A stretch of DNA of 51,043 nt, taken from positions 1 to 51,043 of the IMG/VR virus record IMGVR_UViG_3300005337_000022; one strand, 5' to 3'. Numbering within the stretch: position 1 is the first letter of the stretch; each line of letters opens with the position of its first letter. The notes beneath the pieces are model-generated. The model was given only the letters and a program-made list of their open reading frames with translations. It had not been told where the DNA came from and did no database searches. The translations under genes and the position numbers were made by a program. Shown in pieces: positions 34,215-41,548 of the stretch. This DNA comes from a virus.

Positions 34215-34817
34215 CTACACCTCCTGACGGTGCTCGACGGCGCCGACCGGGACCGGCCGACGCATGTGCTCCAGGCGCGCGGCCGCCTTCGGCCAGTGGC
34301 GCCGCATGTACGCGTCGTGCGCCGCGTCGACGTCGGCCTGCGCCTCGACGTCGACCTCGACGTGACCGCCCGCGGGCATGGTGACCGGCAGACGGCCGGG
34401 CGCCATCGACGCGAGCAGCTGCGTCACGCGCGTCTCGTCGACCTCGATCAGGCCGAGGTACGTGTCGCGCTCGGAGGGCGCGATGCGGCCCTCCCGGATC
34501 GCCTGCGCCACGACCGCCGTGCGGCGCGTCTCGGCCGCGGTGCGCTCCTGGTCCTGCACGGACGCCTCGACGGCGCCCAGGCGGCTCAGCGTGCCGTCCC
34601 AGACCGCGCGCGACACGGTGACCGTGTCGGCGCTCGCAGCGACGGCCGCCGGCTCGGCGGGGGTGGTGGGCTCGGTCGGCTCGGCCGGGGTCGCCGGCTC
34701 GGTCGCCTGCGGCGTCGGAGGCCCTGCCTCCACGGCCGCGTTCACCTCGACATCGGTCGCCGTCTCCGGGTCCAGCCCGTAGGCGACCGCGAGGGCTCGA
34801 CGCTGCGCGTCGGTCAT
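34215..34817 (-). CDS. Internal scaffold protein nested in the protease gene
   Basis: An in-frame ATG at 34817 has GGAGG exactly five bases upstream, the best ribosome site in the gene. It would give the last 200 residues: an N-terminal MTDAQRRALAVAYG, a long Pro/Ala/Thr/Glu linker, then helices. This copies the Mu I/Z and lambda C/Nu3 arrangement, where the scaffold is made from an internal start. Confidence 0.7.
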   Translation of the reverse strand: MTDAQRRALAVAYGLDPETATDVEVNAAVEAGPPTPQATEPATPAEPTEPTTPAEPAAVAASADTVTVSRAVWDGTLSRLGAVEASVQDQERTAAETRRTAVVAQAIREGRIAPSERDTYLGLIEVDETRVTQLLASMAPGRLPVTMPAGGHVEVDVEAQADVDAAHDAYMRRHWPKAAARLEHMRRPVPVGAVEHRQEV

Positions 34818-35741
34818 GCGGTCCTCCGTTGCGTTGATGGAAGCGCGCACTGCTGCGCGCGAGGCCCACGACGCGATCGTCGCGGGGTCGCCGGCCGCCG
34901 AAGCGGCGACCGGTACGTCTTGCTCTACGACCTCGACGAATGCCCCGAAGGACACCTCCGAGCCGGAGACGGTGAAGTCGACGCGGTACAGCAGCCCGGA
35001 CCGCTCGTCGGTCACCTTCAGGTAGGGCGCGCCGCCGTCGTCAAAGCGCATCGTGCGGGGCCAGAGGTCCCACGCGCTCTCGACCTCTTCGGGAAGCTCG
35101 AGGCCACCCGTGTCGAGCATCTCGATGAACCGGCGCACGACGAGGTCGGCGTCGAGCGACGCGCGCAGGTCGCGGCGCGGCCGCGGGCCCATCGACGCGA
35201 CCACGGCGACCTCCTCCGCGGCCGTCGCCTCCGGCAGCTGGCCGGACGCGAGCACCTCGCGGAAGTCGTCGAGCGTCGTCACGCCGGGCCACTCGACGCC
35301 GAGCAGCGCCACGGCCGTGATGACGAGGTCGTGCTGACGGCCCGTGCTCGAGGTCCAGCCCGGCGGGGTGCCCTCGATCGACAGCGTCGGGTAGGCCCAC
35401 TCCATCGCGTCCGCGATCCACTGCGGCACGTGCGCGTCGGCGAGCAACTCCTGCCCGCCCTCCGCCACGACGAGGTTGTCAAACCACCCGAACGCCGGCT
35501 CGCCGCCGTGCGCGGCGGGGTCGAGGCCGAGCGCCTTCGCGAGCGAGTCGATCTTGATGCGGGGCGCCTTGACGCCCTGGTCGGTCGCCAGCGCTTGCGC
35601 GGCCGAGACGAGATCCTCTTCGGCGAACGTCCGCTCACCCGAGCCGAGTGAGTAGGTCCCCGTACGCAGGATCGGGACGCCGGGGATGGTGACGAGATCG
35701 GCGGGCATCGGTTGCGCAGAGCGTAGGCGCTTCGCCGACAC
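34215..35741 (-). CDS. Capsid maturation protease with C-terminal scaffold (Mu I type)
   Basis: The 508-residue protein has an N-terminal protease-like domain (about 15-170; PGVPILRTGTYSLGSGERTF, then AYPTLSIEG and HDLVITAVALLGV, matching Mu I-like proteases with His and Ser), a middle domain, and a C-terminal scaffold (308-508). It cleaves scaffold and capsid precursors. The start is GTG at 35741, seven bases past the previous stop; ATG at 35708 is an alternative without a ribosome site. Confidence 0.8.
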   Translation of the reverse strand: MSAKRLRSAQPMPADLVTIPGVPILRTGTYSLGSGERTFAEEDLVSAAQALATDQGVKAPRIKIDSLAKALGLDPAAHGGEPAFGWFDNLVVAEGGQELLADAHVPQWIADAMEWAYPTLSIEGTPPGWTSSTGRQHDLVITAVALLGVEWPGVTTLDDFREVLASGQLPEATAAEEVAVVASMGPRPRRDLRASLDADLVVRRFIEMLDTGGLELPEEVESAWDLWPRTMRFDDGGAPYLKVTDERSGLLYRVDFTVSGSEVSFGAFVEVVEQDVPVAASAAGDPATIASWASRAAVRASINATEDRMTDAQRRALAVAYGLDPETATDVEVNAAVEAGPPTPQATEPATPAEPTEPTTPAEPAAVAASADTVTVSRAVWDGTLSRLGAVEASVQDQERTAAETRRTAVVAQAIREGRIAPSERDTYLGLIEVDETRVTQLLASMAPGRLPVTMPAGGHVEVDVEAQADVDAAHDAYMRRHWPKAAARLEHMRRPVPVGAVEHRQEV

Positions 35742-35748
35742 CCGTCAG

Positions 35749-36198
35749 TCAGCGGCGCCCCGCGCGCGTCTCGGCGTCGGCCTGGCAGTCGTTCGAGTAG
35801 GGGAACGCCCGCCGGAAGAACGAGGCCAACTCCGGGAACTGCGCCGTCGCCGTCGCGACGGTCGCGCGGTTGCGCTCGCACGCCTCGCGCAGCGACCGGA
35901 CGCGGGACGCGTGCAGCTGCGAGAACAGCACGAACACCAGGATCATCGCGACGATCATCCCGGCGCCGAAGACCGCCAGCGCCGCGGCGAGATGATGCGC
36001 CGTCGCCTGCCAGCGCGACTCGAGCGTCGCGATCCGCTGGCGCGACTCGAGGTCGGTGCGCTGATCCTCCGGTGACGCTTCGGAGCGCGGCTGCGCGGGC
36101 TCGCGCCGTAGCCACCGCAACCACAGCGTGGCGCCCGCCGCGGCCAGCAGCAGCGAGCCGACGATGATCAGTCCCAGGTCGATGAGCGACAGCATCAT
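35749..36198 (-). CDS. Membrane protein with two TM helices and coiled linker
   Basis: The 149-residue protein has TM segments at about 5-30 and 70-95 joined by a charged helix, then a C-terminal extramembrane domain with one Cys. It is third of three short membrane genes linked by stop-start overlaps. A holin, spanin or exclusion role is possible; no family was recognised. Confidence 0.7.
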   Translation of the reverse strand: MMLSLIDLGLIIVGSLLLAAAGATLWLRWLRREPAQPRSEASPEDQRTDLESRQRIATLESRWQATAHHLAAALAVFGAGMIVAMILVFVLFSQLHASRVRSLREACERNRATVATATAQFPELASFFRRAFPYSNDCQADAETRAGRR

Positions 36199-36362
36199 GT
36201 ACGGCCCCCGCGGTGGTGATGGTCGCGGCCCATCTCCCAGACGGCCGGGACGACGATCGCCGCGATGAATCCCAGGACGCACGCCTGAGCGACGGCCGGC
36301 GCCGCCAGCGACAGCACCGCGTAGAGCCCGGACAACACGAGCGCGTAGACCGCCATCCTCAC
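36195..36362 (-). CDS. Small membrane protein
   Basis: The 55-residue protein has two hydrophobic stretches with a short loop (VYALVLSGLYAVLSLAAPAV and ACVLGFIAAIVVPAVW) and a His-rich tail DHHHRGG. It starts by GTGA overlap. Confidence 0.65.
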   Translation of the reverse strand: MRMAVYALVLSGLYAVLSLAAPAVAQACVLGFIAAIVVPAVWEMGRDHHHRGGRT

Positions 36363-36604
36363 GTGGGCTCGCCCACCTTCGCGGTCGTATCGGGCACCGG
36401 TGGCGGGGGCGGCTCCGGGCGCCGCAGGACCGCGACGGCGCTCGCCGCGCGGGCGACGCCGTAGATGGTCGCCATCGTCGCGACGAGCAGCGGTTCGACT
36501 TGCCTGGTGAAGATCCATACGACTCCAAACGCGATGAGCAGGAGCAGCGCCGCCAGCCGGCCGAGCGTGGAGATCCACTCGTCGAGTGCGGTCCGCCGGT
36601 TCAC
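36359..36604 (-). CDS. Small membrane protein, first of three
   Basis: The 81-residue protein has TM segments at about 15-33 and 38-58 and a Pro-rich tail. The GTG start at 36604 is seven bases past TACGCT, consistent with a leaderless transcript that begins after the terminator. Confidence 0.65.
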   Translation of the reverse strand: MNRRTALDEWISTLGRLAALLLLIAFGVVWIFTRQVEPLLVATMATIYGVARAASAVAVLRRPEPPPPPVPDTTAKVGEPT

Positions 36605-36611
36605 GTTGCGA

Positions 36612-36617
36612 AGCGTA
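36612..36617 (-). promoter_or_regulatory. Possible leaderless promoter -10 before the membrane genes
   Basis: TACGCT lies seven bases before the GTG at 36604. The same TACGCTTCGC string lies before the portal ATG (40524) and both follow hairpins. Confidence 0.45.
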
Positions 36618-36637
36618 GACCTCTCGCCCACGAACGA

Positions 36638-36665
36638 CGACGGGCCGCCCGAAGGCGGCCCGTCG
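36638..36665 (-). terminator. Hairpin terminator after the topoisomerase unit
   Basis: A perfect 12-bp CGACGGGCCGCC stem with loop CGAA on the plus strand closes the unit 36 bases after its last stop. Confidence 0.8.
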
Positions 36666-36700
36666 CGGCTCCAGCAGCACGGCAAGCGCCGTCGATGCTA

Positions 36701-37633
36701 CTAGTCCTCGTCGACCTCGTCGCCGGCCTCGCGACGGCGATCGAGCACGTCCTGCACGTCCGACGTCAGCTGCTCGCGCTTGACGGCCTCGACGCGCACG
36801 ACCTCGTCGTACACCCGCAGGTCCATGTGCCCGGTGACCGCGTCGATCACGACCTCGCGCAACGTGGCCGGGTCCATCGCCTCCGCCTGGCACGTCTCGC
36901 CGACCCACCGCGCCGACCGCGAGTCCGACCGCTTCGGCGGCGCCGTCGGCAGGCCGTAGCGCTCGACCTGGTCGGCCGTCAGCGCGACGCGCTCAGGCAG
37001 GAACATGCCGTTCTCCTGCGTCATCGACCACACGAACTCGCCGATGTCCGCCGTCATCGACTCGAAGATCGACTCGCCCGACGGGTCGAAGTCGCCGACG
37101 TGCAGGAACACCGTCGGCCGATCCCGGCTCGCCACGCGCTCCGCGACCTCGTGCGTCACCGTCACCGACGAGAACCCGCCCGTCGAGTAGACCGCGACGT
37201 CGTACCGGTTCACGGCCCGGAGCAACTGCGGCACCATGCCGGCCGCCTCGCACCACAACTCGATCGTGACGTCTTGGCCGGCCGTGCGGTTCATGGTGAA
37301 GCGCTCGGCCTGACTCAGCTGCGACGACCACCACTGCGCGACGGAGTCCCAGCCCTCGCCACCGCGCGACACGGTGCCGTCGTCGCGGATGGCCGAGAAC
37401 GGGATCAGCTGCGCGCGCCGCGCCTTCACGAGCGCCTCGCACAGCCGCGAGTACGCCTGCTCGGTCTTGTCATAGTCGTACTGGCCGACCATGACGTAGA
37501 AGATTTGCCGCGCCGTCAGCGGCAGCTGCGGCTTGTAGCGCTCGATGATCTCCTGCACGCGCTCGATCAGCGCGACGGTGTGCGGCTTCGGGTTGAAGTC
37601 GTAGATGTAGCCCTTGGCTCGCTGCCCGGCCAT
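36701..37633 (-). CDS. Stand-alone Spo11/TopoVI-A-like (Mini-A-type) topoisomerase
   Basis: The 310-residue protein has a 5Y-CAP-like domain with LTARQIFYVMV, where Tyr46 aligns with the catalytic Tyr of Spo11 (RDIFY). A Toprim domain follows: Glu129 in ELWCEAAG, the turn STGGFSS near 150, and the DxD motif GDFDPSG at 180-186. Archaeal TopoVI-A and Spo11 make paired breaks through this Tyr. Stand-alone relatives called Topo Mini-A are known from mobile elements. No B subunit (GHKL ATPase) is present here. It lies between portal and membrane genes, three bases after a 204-residue gene. Confidence 0.78.
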   Translation of the reverse strand: MAGQRAKGYIYDFNPKPHTVALIERVQEIIERYKPQLPLTARQIFYVMVGQYDYDKTEQAYSRLCEALVKARRAQLIPFSAIRDDGTVSRGGEGWDSVAQWWSSQLSQAERFTMNRTAGQDVTIELWCEAAGMVPQLLRAVNRYDVAVYSTGGFSSVTVTHEVAERVASRDRPTVFLHVGDFDPSGESIFESMTADIGEFVWSMTQENGMFLPERVALTADQVERYGLPTAPPKRSDSRSARWVGETCQAEAMDPATLREVVIDAVTGHMDLRVYDEVVRVEAVKREQLTSDVQDVLDRRREAGDEVDED

Positions 37634-37636
37634 CGC

Positions 37637-38251
37637 CTACGCCTCCTCGCGGACCGACTCGAGCCGCTCGTCGAACGCCACGATCGCCGCCGCCAACGCG
37701 TCGTAGCCGAGCCGCAGCACCGCCAACGCGCTCTCCGCGGCGTCGACGTCCGCCTGCGTCTCCGCGCGCACCGGAGAGGCCGCCTTGCGTCGCAGCGAGC
37801 GCAACGTGCTCTCCAGCCGGTCGACCTCGTTCACGAGCGCCTGCATCACGACCCCGGCCACGGGTCGGTCGAACGAGACGCCGACGGCCGACGGTGCCGC
37901 CGTGCCGACCTCCTCGAACTCCTCGTCGCCGCCGTCGGCCTCGACCTCGAGCGCGTGGTCGTCGACGACCTCCGGCTCGTCGCGCGGCGCCCTGACGTAG
38001 ATCCGCCACGGCTCGTCCGCCCGGTAGTCGGAGTTCACGCCCGCGGCGTCCAGCGCCTCGCAGACGTCGAGCGGGTCGGGCCCGCCGAGCGTGATGATGA
38101 TCGCCACGCCGCGGCGCTGCGCGTCCGTCTCGATCACCGACAGGCCCGTAGCGCCGTCGGCCTTCGCCTCGACGAGCTTCGCGTCGCGCAACGCGGTCAG
38201 CACCGCTTCGCGTGCCGCGTCCCTCGCCTGCTGGTCGTTCTCGTACAGCAT
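37637..38251 (-). CDS. Hypothetical protein paired with the topoisomerase
   Basis: The 204-residue protein has a small alpha-beta N-terminus (GVAIIITLGGPDPLDV, WRIYVRAP), an acidic linker and a coiled-coil C-terminus (NEVDRLESTLRSLRRK). It shares a promoter with the topoisomerase and ends three bases before it, so a partner role is likely. No ATPase motif was seen. GGAGGGAGC precedes the ATG. Confidence 0.7.
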   Translation of the reverse strand: MLYENDQQARDAAREAVLTALRDAKLVEAKADGATGLSVIETDAQRRGVAIIITLGGPDPLDVCEALDAAGVNSDYRADEPWRIYVRAPRDEPEVVDDHALEVEADGGDEEFEEVGTAAPSAVGVSFDRPVAGVVMQALVNEVDRLESTLRSLRRKAASPVRAETQADVDAAESALAVLRLGYDALAAAIVAFDERLESVREEA

Positions 38252-38291
38252 GGTCCGCTCCCTCCAAGGGGTCCGTGTTCGGGAGCGTCAC

Positions 38292-38306
38292 TATAGCAGA
38301 CCTATC
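38292..38306 (-). promoter_or_regulatory. Dyad promoter/operator, site E
   Basis: The plus strand reads TATAG-CAGAC-CTATC. On the transcribed strand it gives TGCTATAGT, the best extended -10 of the family. The portal stop codon is inside the site. CCCGAACAC follows before the ribosome site. Confidence 0.65.
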
Positions 38307-40524
38307 CCGACGGCAGGAGCGGGTGCGCGCTCGAGGCCGGGTCGATCTCCGTCGCCCGGACGAACACCAACGTCCCCCGGCACCGCGGCCCGCCGTCGCA
38401 CGCATGGAAGCCGCCCGACGCGTAGTCCATCACCGCAGCCTCGATCGAGTCGTACTCCCGCCCGTCGTTCGCCATGCACTGCGGGCAGGTGTTGACGTCG
38501 AGGATCTCCGACGCGTAGATCGACGCGACCGTCTGCTCGAGCGCCTGCGCGAACACGTGGGTCCGCGCGACGTTCTGCGCCATCGTCACGGCGCCCTTCA
38601 GCTGATCGACCGTCCACGTGTGCTTCATCCCCTGAAGGTGCGCCGTCACCTCCGCCGCGATCTCCCCGGCCGAGCGGCCGCCGACCGACTGCACCGCCCG
38701 ACGCTGCGCCGCCAGCGAGATCCCGTGCGCCGCCATCTGCGACACCGCGTCGGCCTGATCGCCGACGAGCCCGGCGAGCACCTCGTCGCCGGGCATCTCC
38801 GCCGCCACGCCCTGCGCCGTGACCTCGCGCACAGCGGCCTGCGCGCCCGCACGCGCCGCGGCGAGCAGCAGGTCGGCCAACTCGTCGCGGGCGTAGCTCG
38901 AGGCCGTCACGCCGGCCATCGCCGCCCGCGTCACGCGCACCCGCTCCGTGCCCGCCTTCGTCGTCGTGATCGCGGCCGCGATCTCCGCGATCTGCGCCGG
39001 GATCACCCGCTCGAGGTACAGCGCCTCGAGCCCGGTCGCCGCGAGGTCGTGCGCGACGTCCAGCGACCGGAAGTCGACCGCGGCCTGCACCTCGACGTCG
39101 TAGGGCTGCCGGCGAAGCTCCCGGTCCGGGAGCGTCAGCGTCGCGCGGACCTGCCTAGCGGGCCGACGGGTGCGCGTCCCCGTGGCCCGCGCGCTAGGGC
39201 CCGGCGGAAGCGCCAGCTGCGCGCCGGGTTCCTGCTGCGCGATCGTCTCGACGTCCTCCGGCGGCAGGTTCCACTCGCCGCGCGCCCACGCCCGCAGCGA
39301 AGGATCGACGACCAGCAGGCCGGAGTCGATCGCCTGCACGAGCCCGTCGACGGCCGGCGCGTCGGACTTCGGCGGCTCGAAGTGCAGCCGCGGCGCGTAC
39401 TCCGCCGTCTCCCCCTCGTTCCACGCGACGAGATCCTCGAGCACGTGCTCGTCCCAGACCTTGCGGAACCACTTGGCGATCGCGTCGCGGAACGCGCCGG
39501 CCACGTTCTCGAACGTGCCGCCCAGCGCCCGCGAGCCCGTCTCCGTCTGCCCCAGCTGCACGAGCATGAGCATCCACCGGCGCGCCATCGACTCGTCGCA
39601 GTAGCGCACCGACGCGATCACGTCCGTGCCGCCCGCGCGCACCAGGTGCATCTTCGACCCGTTCGGGATCGCGCCGCCGCCGCCCTCCGTCACCTTGAAC
39701 TGCCGGGCCATCATCGCCAGCCGCTTCAACTCGCCGTCGGTCGCGCCCGGAGGACCCTCCGCCACCGGCACGCCACCGGCGCGCTCGTGGTTGACCGCGT
39801 CGACGCGGATCAGGCGGTCCTTCACCAGGAACTCGCGGCGCAGCGGCCGCAGCATCGACCGGCCGATCCACGACCCCGCCTCACGGCCCCACACGAACGC
39901 GACGAGCTTCTCGATCGGGATCACCGCCCCGCCGTAGCCACCGACGCCCAGCGGGCCCGAGCGCTGCCCCGGGAGGTTCTGGCGGATCGCGCGCAGCCCG
40001 CCGTCGGACGCGATGTCGAAGTCGCCGATGGTCCGCGGGTGCCGCGGCGCGAGCTTGCGCAGGTGCAGCCACTCGTCCTCGCCGATGTAGCCGACCTGCT
40101 CGAAGTAGAAGTGCCCGTAGAGCAGCGCCAACAGCGCGTCGGAGAGGTGCTCGTCGAAGTTGAAGCGGTACGCGCTGCGGCGCACCGGCTCGTTCTCGCG
40201 GCCCTTGACCGGCAGGCCGGTGTCCCGGCACGCGCGCTCCACCGTCGCGGCCGGCGCCCCGTTCGGGTCGATCGACACGCGCATCCCGCGGATCATCAGG
40301 GCCGTGCCGTCGTAGAGCGACTCGATCTGCGCGTCGCTGCGCATCTCGTCGGTGACGCCGATGCTCGCCGGCCACGCCAGCTGCGGGACGCGCTCGACCT
40401 CGTCGATGAACGACGACCACGAGGTGGCCTTGCGCCCCCCCGTCAGGTAGGACGGGAACTCGTTCGCGTACCGGACCGCGCCAAGCTCGGACGTGATCTC
40501 AGAGACGCTCAGGTCAACGGCCAT
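38302..40524 (-). CDS. Portal protein fused to MuF-type head protein
   Basis: The 740-residue protein has a portal domain (about 30-430): ALLALLYGHFYFEQVGYI, FVWGREAGSWIGRSMLRPL, FKVTEGGGGAIPNG and QLGQTETGSRALGG are typical Mu gp29-like portal motifs. The C-terminal third (about 490-730) is a MuF domain, LKGAVTMAQNVARTHVFAQALEQ and the zinc-type TCPQCMANDG...CDGGPRC. Portal and MuF are usually separate genes. The ATG is six bases after TACGCT, so it may be leaderless. Confidence 0.88.
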   Translation of the reverse strand: MAVDLSVSEITSELGAVRYANEFPSYLTGGRKATSWSSFIDEVERVPQLAWPASIGVTDEMRSDAQIESLYDGTALMIRGMRVSIDPNGAPAATVERACRDTGLPVKGRENEPVRRSAYRFNFDEHLSDALLALLYGHFYFEQVGYIGEDEWLHLRKLAPRHPRTIGDFDIASDGGLRAIRQNLPGQRSGPLGVGGYGGAVIPIEKLVAFVWGREAGSWIGRSMLRPLRREFLVKDRLIRVDAVNHERAGGVPVAEGPPGATDGELKRLAMMARQFKVTEGGGGAIPNGSKMHLVRAGGTDVIASVRYCDESMARRWMLMLVQLGQTETGSRALGGTFENVAGAFRDAIAKWFRKVWDEHVLEDLVAWNEGETAEYAPRLHFEPPKSDAPAVDGLVQAIDSGLLVVDPSLRAWARGEWNLPPEDVETIAQQEPGAQLALPPGPSARATGTRTRRPARQVRATLTLPDRELRRQPYDVEVQAAVDFRSLDVAHDLAATGLEALYLERVIPAQIAEIAAAITTTKAGTERVRVTRAAMAGVTASSYARDELADLLLAAARAGAQAAVREVTAQGVAAEMPGDEVLAGLVGDQADAVSQMAAHGISLAAQRRAVQSVGGRSAGEIAAEVTAHLQGMKHTWTVDQLKGAVTMAQNVARTHVFAQALEQTVASIYASEILDVNTCPQCMANDGREYDSIEAAVMDYASGGFHACDGGPRCRGTLVFVRATEIDPASSAHPLLPSG

Positions 40525-40530
40525 GCGCGA

Positions 40531-40536
40531 AGCGTA
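40531..40536 (-). promoter_or_regulatory. Possible leaderless -10 of the portal gene
   Basis: TACGCT lies six bases before the portal ATG with no ribosome site between. The same string precedes the GTG at 36604. Confidence 0.4.
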
Positions 40537-40555
40537 CCGGCACCCCTGACGCGCG

Positions 40556-40584
40556 CCGGCCGCCGTGGTCCAGACGGCGGCCGG
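40556..40584 (-). terminator. Hairpin between endolysin unit and portal
   Basis: A perfect 11-bp CCGGCCGCCGT stem with a seven-base loop follows the two-codon frame and lies before the portal. It could act as terminator or attenuator. Confidence 0.6.
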
Positions 40585-40593
40585 TCGACCGAG

Positions 40594-40628
40594 CTAGGGC
40601 ATGGTGGGAACCTCCGGCCGAGATCCTA
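40594..40628 (-). promoter_or_regulatory. Candidate promoter with two-codon leader frame
   Basis: On the transcribed strand TAGGAT (40623-40628) could be a -10. GGAGG lies at 40611-40615, and eight bases later comes ATG CCC TAG (40594-40602), a start followed by Pro and stop. The hairpin at 40556 comes next, then the portal gene, which is the layout of a small attenuator. Confidence 0.35.
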
Positions 40629-40639
40629 GCCCGAACGCA

Positions 40640-40674
40640 CGACGGCCGCCCGGGGATGAGAGGGGCGGCCGTCG
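40640..40674 (-). terminator. Hairpin terminator after the endolysin unit
   Basis: A 12-bp GACGGCCGCCC stem with an eleven-base loop lies 27 bases past the last gene of the unit. Confidence 0.75.
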
Positions 40675-40700
40675 GCACTGCATGCGGTGGGGTCCTGAAC

Positions 40701-40949
40701 CTACACCACGGCCTGCCCGCGGGGCAACTCGAGCACGTGGACGCCGACGGGCACGTCGTGCGGGTCGACGGGCTCGAGCATCAGGGTCAGGCCGTCGTCG
40801 GTGGTGACCGACGACGACACGCGCCAGATGGCCCCGGCGCCCTGCGTGCGGACGATCGGACCGCCATCACGGCCGGTCTTGTCCAGCGTGTCGAGCGCGA
40901 GCCCCGACGACCGCCCCGGGTCGAAGTGGACCCGCTGCACCCGCGGCAC
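40701..40949 (-). CDS. Small hypothetical protein after the endolysin
   Basis: The 82-residue beta-rich protein starts at GTG two bases beyond the endolysin stop. It contains IWRVSSSVTTDDGLTLMLEP. No family was recognised; a lysis accessory is possible from position only. Confidence 0.6.
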   Translation of the reverse strand: MPRVQRVHFDPGRSSGLALDTLDKTGRDGGPIVRTQGAGAIWRVSSSVTTDDGLTLMLEPVDPHDVPVGVHVLELPRGQAVV

Positions 40950-40951
40950 CG

Positions 40952-41548
40952 TCAGGCCCCCACGAAGTGGCCGTGGCGCCTGAACCACTTGGCCGCGTGG
41001 AACATGTACTCGTAGTCGAACCCCGGCCCCGGATCGGACCGATCGTTGTACCCCGCCATGCGGCTGACCTGCTGGTGCGACGTGTGCCCCTTGCGGACCA
41101 CCCGCGCCACGCCGTGGCCGCCGGGCTCGAGGTCGGCCATCTGCAAGGGCATGTTGAACTCGCGCTCGAGGTACTGAGCGATCCACGCCGCCGCCCGCAT
41201 CTGCTTCTTCGACCAGTCCTCCCCGACCGTCATGTGCATGTGCTCGATCCCGCAGGCGATCGAGTTCGCCCCGCGAGCCTGGTAGCACAGCCGGTCGGCC
41301 CGGGTGAACAGCGCGACGTTGCCGTCGCGGTCGGTGGACATCTGGACCATGAGGCCCTGCGCGAGCAGCACCCGGCGCAGCGTGTCGAAGTCCGTGTGCC
41401 CCGGACCGTTCGGCACGACCGGGATGTGGTGCACGCACGCCTTCAGGCCGATGGCGCCGCCGTTGGGCGACGTCTCGCCGCGGTAGTCGAAGATCGACGA
41501 CCGCTCCCCCTCCGCAATGCGCAGCGTCTTGAGGACCGAAGGGCTCAT
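40952..41548 (-). CDS. N-acetylmuramoyl-L-alanine amidase endolysin (Amidase_2 type)
   Basis: The 198-residue single-domain protein has the zinc sites of the Amidase_2/AmpD fold: CVHHIPV near 38, GIEHMHM near 110, and a late TSHQQVS with SDPGPGFDY supplying His and Asp. It cuts the MurNAc-Ala bond at lysis. There is no added wall-binding domain. It overlaps the holin candidate by ATGA. Confidence 0.85.
   Translation of the reverse strand: MSPSVLKTLRIAEGERSSIFDYRGETSPNGGAIGLKACVHHIPVVPNGPGHTDFDTLRRVLLAQGLMVQMSTDRDGNVALFTRADRLCYQARGANSIACGIEHMHMTVGEDWSKKQMRAAAWIAQYLEREFNMPLQMADLEPGGHGVARVVRKGHTSHQQVSRMAGYNDRSDPGPGFDYEYMFHAAKWFRRHGHFVGA

Noticed and set aside
36195-36908. A longer 237-residue frame over the membrane genes
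   Set aside because: Its upstream two thirds run through the terminator hairpin and part of the topoisomerase gene; only the last 55 codons look coding.
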